Below are positions 41,567 to 47,242 of a stretch of DNA of 47,242 nt, in pieces (the stretch's first letter is position 1; each line of letters begins with the position of its first letter). The DNA comes from Halorientalis regularis (GTDB lineage Archaea; Halobacteriota; Halobacteria; Halobacteriales; Haloarculaceae): positions 1-47,242 of the forward strand of contig NZ_JALJCL010000020.1 in the NCBI RefSeq assembly GCF_023698535.1, in the 5' to 3' direction. Position numbers and translations under genes: made by a program. The notes under the pieces are model-generated. The model saw nothing but the letters and a program-made list of their open reading frames with translations, made no database searches and was not told the origin of the DNA.

Positions 41567-42616
41567 CTACGGTGAGCCCACGGGATGCAGACCCCGGATA
41601 TCGAGCCCCGCCGTCTCCTCCAGCCCCAGAGCGACGTTGGCCGCGTGGACGGCCTGCCCGGCCGAGCCCTTCATCATGTTGTCGATGGCCGAGAACACGA
41701 CCAGGCGCTCGTTGCCGGGGTCGAGTTCGAAGCCGACTTCGGCCTTGTTCGTCCCCGCGACGGCCTTGGGCTCGGGGTAGCGGTAGACGCCACCGCCGCC
41801 CGCGACGAGTTCGACGAACGGTTCGTCCTCGTACTGGCCCCGATAGGCCGACCAGAGGTCGCCCTTCGAGACGGGCTCTTCGGGAAAGACGTGACAGGTC
41901 GCGCTCGCGCCGCGGATCATCTCCACCGCGTGGACAGTGAACGATACGTTCACGCCGAGGAACTGCTCGATTTCGGCCTCGTGACGGTGGCCGGTGGGCG
42001 CGTAGGGGCGGACGACGCCGGAGCGCTCGGGGTGGCTGGAGGCCTCCCCGCCGCCGGCACCGCCCTCCGAGGACCCGACCTTCACGTCGACGACGATCTG
42101 CTCGTCCCCATCGAGGACGCCCGCCTCGAACAGGGGCATGAGTCCCATGATCGTCGCGGTGGCGTTACAGCCGCCCGAGGCGACGATCTCGGCCCCTTCG
42201 AGGTTCTCCCGGTTCAATTCGGGGAGCGCGTACTCGGCTTTCTCCAGCAGCTCGGGCCGGCTGTGGCCGTCGTACCACTCGTCGTACTGTGCCTCGGTGT
42301 CGAGCCGGAAATCCGCCGACAGGTCGACGACGGTGCCGGCGGCCTCCCGGAACCGGTCGATCCGCTCCATCGTGACGCCGTGCGGCGTCGCGGCGAACAG
42401 CACGTCGACCGATTCGAGGTCGTCGGGGTCGGAGAAGCGCAACTCCAGGTCCCGCAGGTTCGGGTGCTGGTGACCGACCGTCTTGTTGGTCTTCGAGCGA
42501 CTCGTGGCCTGGACGACCTCGAACTCGGGGTGGCCCGCGAGCAGGCGCAGGAGTTCGCCGCCGGTGAAGCCGGTGCCGCCCACGACCGAGGCAGTGAGTG
42601 AGGTATCCGAACTCAT
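41567..42616 (-). CDS. argC: Carrier-bound glutamyl-phosphate reductase (ArgC/LysY-type)
   Basis: 349 residues. The N-terminal Rossmann motif VVGGTGFTGGELL (11-23) binds NADPH, and C150 in SGGCNATAT is the nucleophile. The C-terminal PVGSP end and the VHAVEMIRGASATCHVF segment are typical. It reduces the phosphorylated carrier-glutamate to the semialdehyde. The ATG at 42616 shares one base with the argX stop (TGATG). Confidence 0.93.
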   Translation of the reverse strand: MSSDTSLTASVVGGTGFTGGELLRLLAGHPEFEVVQATSRSKTNKTVGHQHPNLRDLELRFSDPDDLESVDVLFAATPHGVTMERIDRFREAAGTVVDLSADFRLDTEAQYDEWYDGHSRPELLEKAEYALPELNRENLEGAEIVASGGCNATATIMGLMPLFEAGVLDGDEQIVVDVKVGSSEGGAGGGEASSHPERSGVVRPYAPTGHRHEAEIEQFLGVNVSFTVHAVEMIRGASATCHVFPEEPVSKGDLWSAYRGQYEDEPFVELVAGGGGVYRYPEPKAVAGTNKAEVGFELDPGNERLVVFSAIDNMMKGSAGQAVHAANVALGLEETAGLDIRGLHPVGSP

Positions 42617-43479
42617 CAGGCGCTCACCTCCGCCTGTTCGGCTTTCGTCTCCAGCCAGTCGACGACGCGGGCGGGCACGTCCACGTCGGTCGCCTCGTTC
42701 AGCGCCTTGAACTCGACGTTGTGGTTGACCTCGTGGACGGTATAACCGTCTTCGGTGCCCATGAGGTCGACGCCCAACAGGCCGCCGCCAACCGCATCGG
42801 AGGCGCGTTCGACCAGGTCGAGCGCCTCGTCGTCGAGGCCGAATTCGTCGGTCGCTGCGCCCTTCGCGGCGTTGGTGATCCAGTGGTCCGAGGAGCGGAC
42901 CATCGCGGCGACGGGTTCGCCGTCGGTGGCCAGGACGCGGATGTCCTCGCCGCCCTTCTCGACGTACTCCTGAACGTAGAACACCTTGTGCTCGTAGTGG
43001 CCCAGCGTCTCCTTGTGTTCGAGGATGGCCTCGGCGGCCGTCCGGCTGTCGATCTTGGCCATCAGGCGGCCCCACGAGCCCACGACGGGCTTCAAAACGC
43101 AGGGGTAGCCGAACTCCTCGATGGCCTCCATGGCCGCGTCCGTGGTGAACGCGACGGTCGTCTCGGGCGTGGGCACCTCGTTCTCGACCAGCGCGAGGCT
43201 GTTCTTGGCCTTGTCGGCGCACACCCCGGCGGTGTCGGGGTGGTTGACGACGGGGATGTCGTAGGCGTCCACGAACCGCGTGGCGTAGACGCTCCGGCTG
43301 GTCGCGAGACACCGATCGACCACGAGGTCGACGCCCTCGAAGTCAGCAGGCGGCTCGGACAGTCCGAACTGCTGTTTGCGAACGTCGATCTTCGTGACCT
43401 CGTGACCCCGGTCACGAAGCTCCGAGAGGAGGAGCTTCTCGTCTTTGCGGATGCGCGAGTAGAGTATGCCGAAATTCAT
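42616..43479 (-). CDS. argX: Glutamate-ArgW ligase, ATP-grasp (ArgX/LysX)
   Basis: 287 residues of the RimK/LysX ATP-grasp family. Visible are YPCVLKPVVGSWGRLMAKI (ATP-binding strand with the ligand lysine), the flexible region EYVEKGGEDIRVL, and EVNHNVEFKALNEA, the metal-binding Glu-Asn motif. It joins the C-terminal glutamate of ArgW to the amino group of glutamate. No partner other than ArgW is needed. It starts 45 bases after argW. LysX for lysine biosynthesis is possible but the cluster is arginine-specific. Confidence 0.93.
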   Translation of the reverse strand: MNFGILYSRIRKDEKLLLSELRDRGHEVTKIDVRKQQFGLSEPPADFEGVDLVVDRCLATSRSVYATRFVDAYDIPVVNHPDTAGVCADKAKNSLALVENEVPTPETTVAFTTDAAMEAIEEFGYPCVLKPVVGSWGRLMAKIDSRTAAEAILEHKETLGHYEHKVFYVQEYVEKGGEDIRVLATDGEPVAAMVRSSDHWITNAAKGAATDEFGLDDEALDLVERASDAVGGGLLGVDLMGTEDGYTVHEVNHNVEFKALNEATDVDVPARVVDWLETKAEQAEVSA

Positions 43480-43524
43480 GCTATCACCGGCCGGCGGCGG
43501 CCGTGCCGCGCGGCCGTCACCACG

Positions 43525-43689
43525 TTATTCGCCCCAGTCCTCTTCGAGCTCGGGTGCCGAGTCCAGCTCGACGGGGTCGGTGTCGACAGCTTCCAGCTCC
43601 GCACCGCAGGTCGAACAGTCGACGATCTCTCCGACTTCCAGGTCGTCGTGCAGGGTAACCTCGGCCCCACACTCGATGCATTCCGTCAT
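43525..43689 (-). CDS. argW: Amino-group carrier protein ArgW (LysW homolog)
   Basis: 54 residues. Two zinc-binding pairs, ECIECGAE near residue 3 and DCSTCGAE near 25, are followed by an acidic region and the defining C-terminus EDWGE. The terminal glutamate carries the pathway intermediate through an isopeptide bond. The gene was too short for routine calling but is essential to the pathway. TTTAAGTAG about 30 bases upstream on the minus strand is its probable TATA. Confidence 0.96.
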   Translation of the reverse strand: MTECIECGAEVTLHDDLEVGEIVDCSTCGAELEAVDTDPVELDSAPELEEDWGE

Positions 43690-43918
43690 TGGTACCTGCA
43701 AGTCACGCTCGTTACTACTTAAACCCTTCGGACTTGTCGGGAAGAGTTAACGACCCAAACTACCGTCTAACCGTAGGAAAAGCGGCCGTGGCGGCGTTTC
43801 ATGAATCCTGTATCATGGTTCTGGTAATTCATCCCCTGGCGGGGATGGCGGTCGCGGTGCGGGGGCCGCTGCGCCCCGGACTCGCGGGAGTTCGCGTCGC
43901 AGCCGAACGGGTCGGGAC
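43690..43918. promoter_or_regulatory. Internal promoter region between argH and argW
   Basis: The minus strand carries GGTTTAAGTAG at 43715-43725, 26-36 bases before the argW ATG, and is therefore a plausible promoter separating argGH from argWXCBDEF. The remainder includes a plus-strand frame (43689-43928) that overlaps no conserved features and looks like noise. I see no gene in it. Confidence 0.55.
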
Positions 43919-45400
43919 TCAGACATAGCTAGCCACCTCCTCGCGGAGCCGCTTTTCGGCGTCGGTCAGCGCGTTCCGCTCGTCGACCAACCGCTCGCGG
44001 TCGGCGGCGAGGGCCGCCCGCGCCGCGTCTAGCTGGTCGGCCACTGCGTCGGGTGCGGGCCCGCCGGCCGAGTCACGACTCGCCACGCTCGCGGCGGGAT
44101 CGAGGGCGTCCTCGACAGCCTCGCGATCCACGTAGGCCGACAGCGACTCGTCCAGCACCTCGCGGGCCGCCGCGTCCAGCGTCTCGTAGTCGGGGTCGGC
44201 CGACCGCTCGGCCGCGACTGCGACCAGTTCGTGGGCCGTCCGGAAGGGCAGTCCCGCCATCGCCAGCAGGTCAGCGACGCCCGTCGCCGTCGAGAACCCG
44301 GCACCCGCCTCCTCGGCCAGCAGATCCTCGTTCCAGGTTGCCGTGGCGACCGCGCCCGCGGCCACCTCGGTGGCCTCGATCACCGCGTCGACCGACTCCC
44401 AGCCGTACTGGCCCGCCCGCTGGAGGTCCCGGTTGTACGCGCGTGGCAGTCCCTTCAGCGTCGTCAACAGGCCCGAGACCGCGCTGTGGGCATCGCCCGC
44501 GCGGGCCCGCACCAGTTCCAGGGTGTCCGGGTTCTTTTTCTGGGGCATGATCGACGAGGTCGAGGAGTAATCGTCCGAGAGGTCGACGTAGCCGTCGTTT
44601 GCGAAGATGACGATGTCCTCACTGAGTCCCGAGAGCGTGGTCGCCAGGTTGGCGACGGCCGTCGTCGCCTCCAGCAGGAAATCGCGCGCGGAGGCGGCGT
44701 CCATCGAGTTCTCCATCACTGCGTCGAACCCGAGCAACTCGGCGGTCCGCTCGCGGTCGATCGAAAAGGGTGTCCCGGCGAAGGCCGCTCCGCCCAGCGG
44801 CGAGCGGTTGGTCCGGGCGTAGGCCCCGAACAGGCGCTCCGTGTCCCGGGCCAGCGCCCGCTCGTAGGAGAGCAGGTAGTGGCCCACCGTCGTCGGCTGG
44901 GCGTACTGGAGGTGGGTGAACCCGGGCATCAGCGTCTCCGCGTACTCGTCGGCCGCGTCGAGCAGTTGCTCGCGCGCCCCGACGACCGTCTCGACGGCGT
45001 CGAGGAGATCCTCGCGCAGACGATAGCGGATACAGGCCGCCACCTCGTCGTTGCGCGAGCGGGCGGTGTGCATCCGTCCGCCCTCGGGACCGACGCGCTC
45101 GATGACCGCCGTCTCGATGGCGGCGTGTACGTCCTCGCCGTCGGGCAGTGCGCCGTAGCCCGCGTCCTCGATCTCGTCGAGCGCCGCGAGGATCGCACCG
45201 GCGTCGTCGGCGTCGACGATGCCCTGCTCGGCCAGCATCACGACGTGGGCCCGATCCACGGCGAGGTCGGCGGCGAAGATGCGCTCGTCGGCCGCGAGCG
45301 AGGAGAGGAACCCACGCGCGGGGCCGCCGGAGAAGCGGTCCCGGCGGACCACGTCGCCGGATTTTCCGCCGTTCGTGTCGTCGGTGGGTTCCTCGCTCAT
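43919..45400 (-). CDS. argH: Argininosuccinate lyase
   Basis: 493 residues; releases arginine and fumarate. The superfamily signature TSSIMPQKKNPD appears near residue 283. HTARSRNDE near 111 and TPFSIDRE near 221 are also family landmarks. The N-terminus has about 16 extra acidic residues before DVVRRDRFSGG, as often in haloarchaea. It starts three bases after argG. Length is slightly above the bacterial 460. Confidence 0.95.
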   Translation of the reverse strand: MSEEPTDDTNGGKSGDVVRRDRFSGGPARGFLSSLAADERIFAADLAVDRAHVVMLAEQGIVDADDAGAILAALDEIEDAGYGALPDGEDVHAAIETAVIERVGPEGGRMHTARSRNDEVAACIRYRLREDLLDAVETVVGAREQLLDAADEYAETLMPGFTHLQYAQPTTVGHYLLSYERALARDTERLFGAYARTNRSPLGGAAFAGTPFSIDRERTAELLGFDAVMENSMDAASARDFLLEATTAVANLATTLSGLSEDIVIFANDGYVDLSDDYSSTSSIMPQKKNPDTLELVRARAGDAHSAVSGLLTTLKGLPRAYNRDLQRAGQYGWESVDAVIEATEVAAGAVATATWNEDLLAEEAGAGFSTATGVADLLAMAGLPFRTAHELVAVAAERSADPDYETLDAAAREVLDESLSAYVDREAVEDALDPAASVASRDSAGGPAPDAVADQLDAARAALAADRERLVDERNALTDAEKRLREEVASYV

Positions 45401-45403
45401 GGG

Positions 45404-46720
45404 TTACTCCTTGTCCGCTGTCTCGCCGCTTCCGTCGGACGGTCCGTCCGACGCCGTCCCACTCGCGTCGCTCGCGGGACCCCCGTCCGTCACGGCCTCG
45501 GCGGCCGCGCTGTCGACGGACCCGCTGACCTTGTTGGCCAGGCGCTCCTGGAAGCCGTGGTACTTCGCGACGCCCGTGGCGTCGGCCTGTTCGATGTCGT
45601 CGGTGACCGCTTCCGTGTTGAACGAGGCCTGACCCTCCGCGTAGCAGGCGTACTCGCTCTCGCGGGCGACTGGACGGGCCTGCCCGCTTTCGAGTTTCAC
45701 CGTCACCGTGCCGGTGACGCGTGTCTGGGTCTCCTCGATGAACCCTTCGAGCGCGCGGAACAGCGGCGCTTTGACCAGCCCCTGGTAGCCCTTCTCGGCC
45801 CACTCCTGGTCGATCTGGGTCTTGAAACTGCGTTCTTCCTTGGTGAGGACGAGCCCTTCGAGGGCCTCGTGGGCCGCCAGCAGCACGGTGGCCGCGGGGT
45901 GCTCGTAGTTCTCACGCACTTTGAGGCCGAGCATCCGGTCTTCCATCGTGTCGGTGCGACCGATGCCGTGGGCACCCGCCTGCTCGTTCAGCTGTTCGAT
46001 GATCTCGACGGGACGCAGGTCCTCGCCGTCGACGGCCACGACCTCGCCCTGCTCGAACTCGATGTCGACGAGTTCCGCGTCTTTCCCGCTGGGGCTCTCC
46101 GTCCAGTCGTAGATCTCGTCGCCGGGGACGTGGCTGGGGTCTTCCAGTTCCGAGCCCTCGACCGAGCGGCTCCAGAGGTTCGTGTCGATGCTCCAGCGGC
46201 CGCCGTCGCCGCCCTCGACGGGCAGGTCCTTTTCCTCGGCGTACTCCTGTTCCCACTCGCGGGTCAGGCCGAGTTCGCGGACGGGCGCGTGGACGTTCAG
46301 ATCCGAGTCGCGCCAGACCGTCTCGAAGCGGAGCTGGTCGTTACCTTTCCCGGTACAGCCGTGGGCCAGCGCGGTACAGCCCTGCTCCTCTGCGACGTCG
46401 AGGATGGCGGTGGCGATGACCGGGCGGGCCAGCGCGGTCCCCAGGGGGTACCCCTGGTAGGTGGCGTTAGCCTTGACGGCGTCCAGACAGAGGTCGGCGA
46501 ACTCGGCTTTCGCGTCGACCACGTAGTGATCGAGGCCCAGCGCCTCGGCGGTCTCCTCGGCCTCGTCGAACTCTTCTTCGGGCTGGCCAACGTCGACGGT
46601 GACGCCGATCACGTCGTCGTAGCCGTATTCCTCTTTCAGTAGCGGTACGCAGACTGTCGTGTCGAGCCCGCCCGAGAAGGCGAGCGCGACCGTTCCTTCA
46701 GTGTCGTCGGGTTCTGGCAT
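45404..46720 (-). CDS. argG: Argininosuccinate synthase
   Basis: 438 residues from the ATG at 46720. The ATP site LAFSGGLDTTV (11-21) is the N-type P-loop of the family. HGCTGKGNDQLRFE and GRWSIDTNLWSRSVEG bind aspartate and citrulline. The C-terminus has an extra Ser/Asp/Glu-rich tail of about 35 residues. No TATA box lies just before the ATG; the nearest good promoter is at 46944-46955, which implies a leader of about 200 bases containing a short Arg-rich ORF and hairpins. Confidence 0.95.
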   Translation of the reverse strand: MPEPDDTEGTVALAFSGGLDTTVCVPLLKEEYGYDDVIGVTVDVGQPEEEFDEAEETAEALGLDHYVVDAKAEFADLCLDAVKANATYQGYPLGTALARPVIATAILDVAEEQGCTALAHGCTGKGNDQLRFETVWRDSDLNVHAPVRELGLTREWEQEYAEEKDLPVEGGDGGRWSIDTNLWSRSVEGSELEDPSHVPGDEIYDWTESPSGKDAELVDIEFEQGEVVAVDGEDLRPVEIIEQLNEQAGAHGIGRTDTMEDRMLGLKVRENYEHPAATVLLAAHEALEGLVLTKEERSFKTQIDQEWAEKGYQGLVKAPLFRALEGFIEETQTRVTGTVTVKLESGQARPVARESEYACYAEGQASFNTEAVTDDIEQADATGVAKYHGFQERLANKVSGSVDSAAAEAVTDGGPASDASGTASDGPSDGSGETADKE

Positions 46721-46754
46721 GTGTGTGGTGTGGTGTGTCGAGGTGTAGTGCGGA

Positions 46755-46779
46755 CCGCCCGGCACCAGTCAGTGGGCGG
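46755..46779 (-). other. Leader hairpin before argG
   Basis: CCGCCC (46755-46760) and GGGCGG (46774-46779) form a 6-bp stem 35-60 bases before the argG ATG. It could be part of leader regulation, but on its own it is weak evidence. Confidence 0.3.
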
Positions 46780-46822
46780 TTCGAGACGAAACGACCGTGG
46801 GTGAAGTGGGAATGAGGTGGGC

Positions 46823-46921
46823 CTAACGGGCCCGTCGTCGGAACCGCGGCGGTCGCGGAAAAAGGTGGACGGACCCACCGGTCTCGCCCGCCAGCGAGCC
46901 GGCTCCGTGGATCCGTGTCAT
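46823..46921 (-). CDS. Arg-rich leader ORF upstream of argG
   Basis: ATG at 46921 opens 32 codons ending at TAG 46823-46825. The start lies 23-34 bases after TTTTAATAC-containing sequence, the spacing of a leaderless transcript, so ribosomes would begin on this frame at the 5' end of the mRNA. Six of its last ten residues are arginine (RPPRFRRRAR). A hairpin with a T5 tract lies in its middle. Arginine is the end product of the genes behind it. This would fit attenuation by arginine availability but the frame may also be chance in GC-rich DNA. Confidence 0.45.
   Translation of the reverse strand: MTRIHGAGSLAGETGGSVHLFPRPPRFRRRAR
46829..46843 (-). other. Hairpin over the stop of the argG leader ORF
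   Basis: GGGCC and GGCCC flank the leader stop (minus strand GGGCC-CGTTA-GGCCC, about 46819-46835), so ribosome progress through the last Arg codons would open it. The 5-bp stem is short and its role is unknown. The coordinates given are approximate. Confidence 0.25.
46859..46902 (-). terminator. Possible attenuator in the argG leader
   Basis: On the minus strand GGTGG and CCACC enclose six bases and are followed immediately by TTTTT (plus positions 46859-46879). An upstream hairpin (CCGG...CCGG with TCGC/GCGA inside, 46878-46902) shares two bases with the 5' arm of the terminator stem, so the two cannot form fully at once. That mutually exclusive layout is the core of classical attenuators. 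Confidence 0.4.
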
Positions 46922-46943
46922 GTACTCGCCACTACCGGAGATT

Positions 46944-46955
46944 CGTATTAAAACC
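46944..46955 (-). promoter_or_regulatory. Promoter of the argG leader
   Basis: The minus strand reads GGTTTTAATACG here, a good haloarchaeal TATA box. It is centred about 28 bases before the leader ATG at 46921, the usual distance for leaderless transcripts. No comparable TATA is seen between 46822 and 46721. Confidence 0.55.
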
Positions 46956-47076
46956 TTCCGAGATACCGAGCCCGTGGCCCACGGTGACACACCCCTGGTT
47001 CCGGACAGCACGTCCGTTCCGGGCCACGATACCGACGGCCACAATCCCTTTGCCCCCGTCGATCACAGGTCCCGAC

Positions 47077-47118
47077 ATGAACCTCCGCGGCGCGCTCGAC
47101 ACCGACGACCTGCTCATA
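47077..47118 (+). pseudogene. 5' fragment of a small DUF7554-like membrane protein gene, cut by an IS
   Basis: ATG at 47077 reads MNLRGALDTDDLLI and then runs into foreign sequence that stops after six more codons. The opening resembles haloarchaeal DUF7554-type proteins, in which an acidic D-x-D-D-L-L start leads into a hydrophobic helix. The break is at TA (47117-47118), the target preferred by IS630 elements. CCCTTTG about 28 bases upstream is a likely TATA. The other half must lie beyond the element. Confidence 0.6.
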
Positions 47119-47119
47119 C

Positions 47120-47242
47120 TCAAGGACATAAGTACGTGAAGATATTCGGAGGCTCGATGTCATCAAGCGCAATGAGTGCAGCCTCACGAAGTTCATCTAA
47201 TGTGTCGAAGAGACGGTTTCCAAGAGACTGATCGAGCCGTCG
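47120..47242 (-). mobile_element. Transposase C-terminal fragment, probably IS630-type
   Basis: The minus strand has an open frame from the window edge to TGA at 47120-47122, giving 40 residues that include GNRLFDTLDELREAALIALD and end PNIFTYLCP. This resembles the C-terminus of haloarchaeal IS630-family DDE transposases (NRxFxTLDELxxA). The stop lies a few bases from the presumed element end, and the adjoining dinucleotide is TA. The family call is from memory of short motifs; the catalytic residues lie outside the window. Confidence 0.55.

Noticed and set aside
43689-43928. 79-codon plus-strand frame between argW and argH
   Set aside because: It begins on the argW start region, has mixed hydrophobic and Pro/Arg content, no promoter and no recognised family. 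The region is better explained as the argW promoter.
47119-47133. AAGGACATAAGTACG near the right end resembles the nas motif
   Set aside because: Only ten bases (AAGGACATAA) match, and they fall at the end of the IS630-like element, so the match is probably coincidental.
1-47242. tRNA and rRNA genes
   Set aside because: I looked for cloverleaf patterns and rRNA-like segments by eye in the intergenic regions and saw none. A covariance search would be decisive.

Overview
The window is GC-rich (roughly two thirds G+C) with strongly acidic proteins, TATA/BRE promoters placed about 27 bases before start codons (leaderless transcription), and many gene families known only from halophilic archaea. 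It is chromosomal DNA of a member of class Halobacteria. Gene content would suit Haloarculaceae or a relative, but the genus cannot be fixed from the sequence alone. Both ends are cut through insertion sequences: the start of a TnpB gene on the left, and the end of a probable IS630-type transposase, inserted into a small membrane-protein gene, on the right.

Layout. 0.6-7.5 kb: assimilatory nitrate cluster on the minus strand (nitrate reductase, NarK-type transporter, a 47-residue membrane protein, a divergent MobA-like protein, and separately promoted ferredoxin-nitrite reductase). 7.7-16 kb: hemL, a beta-propeller protein, ribose-phosphate diphosphokinase, a PAS histidine kinase, ileS and a type IV pilin. 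16.4-25 kb: a broken uracil-DNA glycosylase, a four-repeat LEA/WHy protein, small membrane proteins, thiolase, HIT protein, a DUF7344-like regulator and a MinD-like protein with a degenerate P-loop. 25-36 kb: lipoprotein, XPD-like helicase, taw2-nmd3, htpX with a displaced N-terminus, a sensor kinase, a broken pspAB, an orphan 7TM receptor domain, radA and a thioesterase. 36.4-37.2 kb: a DUF2178/XRE regulator operon behind dyad operators. 37.6-46.7 kb: the complete LysW-type arginine pathway on the minus strand, argG-argH then argW-argX-argC-argB-argD-argE-argF.

How the genes work together. The nas genes bring in nitrate and reduce it to ammonium; their two transcription units share a nearly identical 19-bp upstream motif. 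The arg genes build arginine on a carrier protein (ArgW, ending EDWGE): ArgX loads glutamate, ArgB, ArgC and ArgD convert it to carrier-bound ornithine, ArgE releases it, and ArgF, ArgG and ArgH finish. Translationally coupled overlaps join most of these genes.

Most notable observations: (1) a 32-codon, arginine-rich leader ORF, correctly spaced behind a TATA box and containing a hairpin-plus-T5 signal, lies before argG and resembles an attenuator; (2) the nine convergent gene junctions fall into two classes, five with stops overlapping in exactly CTAG, and four occupied by hairpin elements whose T-rich cores are conserved while the stems differ by paired changes; (3) the argF 3' end and terminator are tandemly duplicated in 158-bp units; (4) several genes are decayed by internal deletion or frameshift (UDG, pspAB, htpX 5' end, the IS-interrupted gene).
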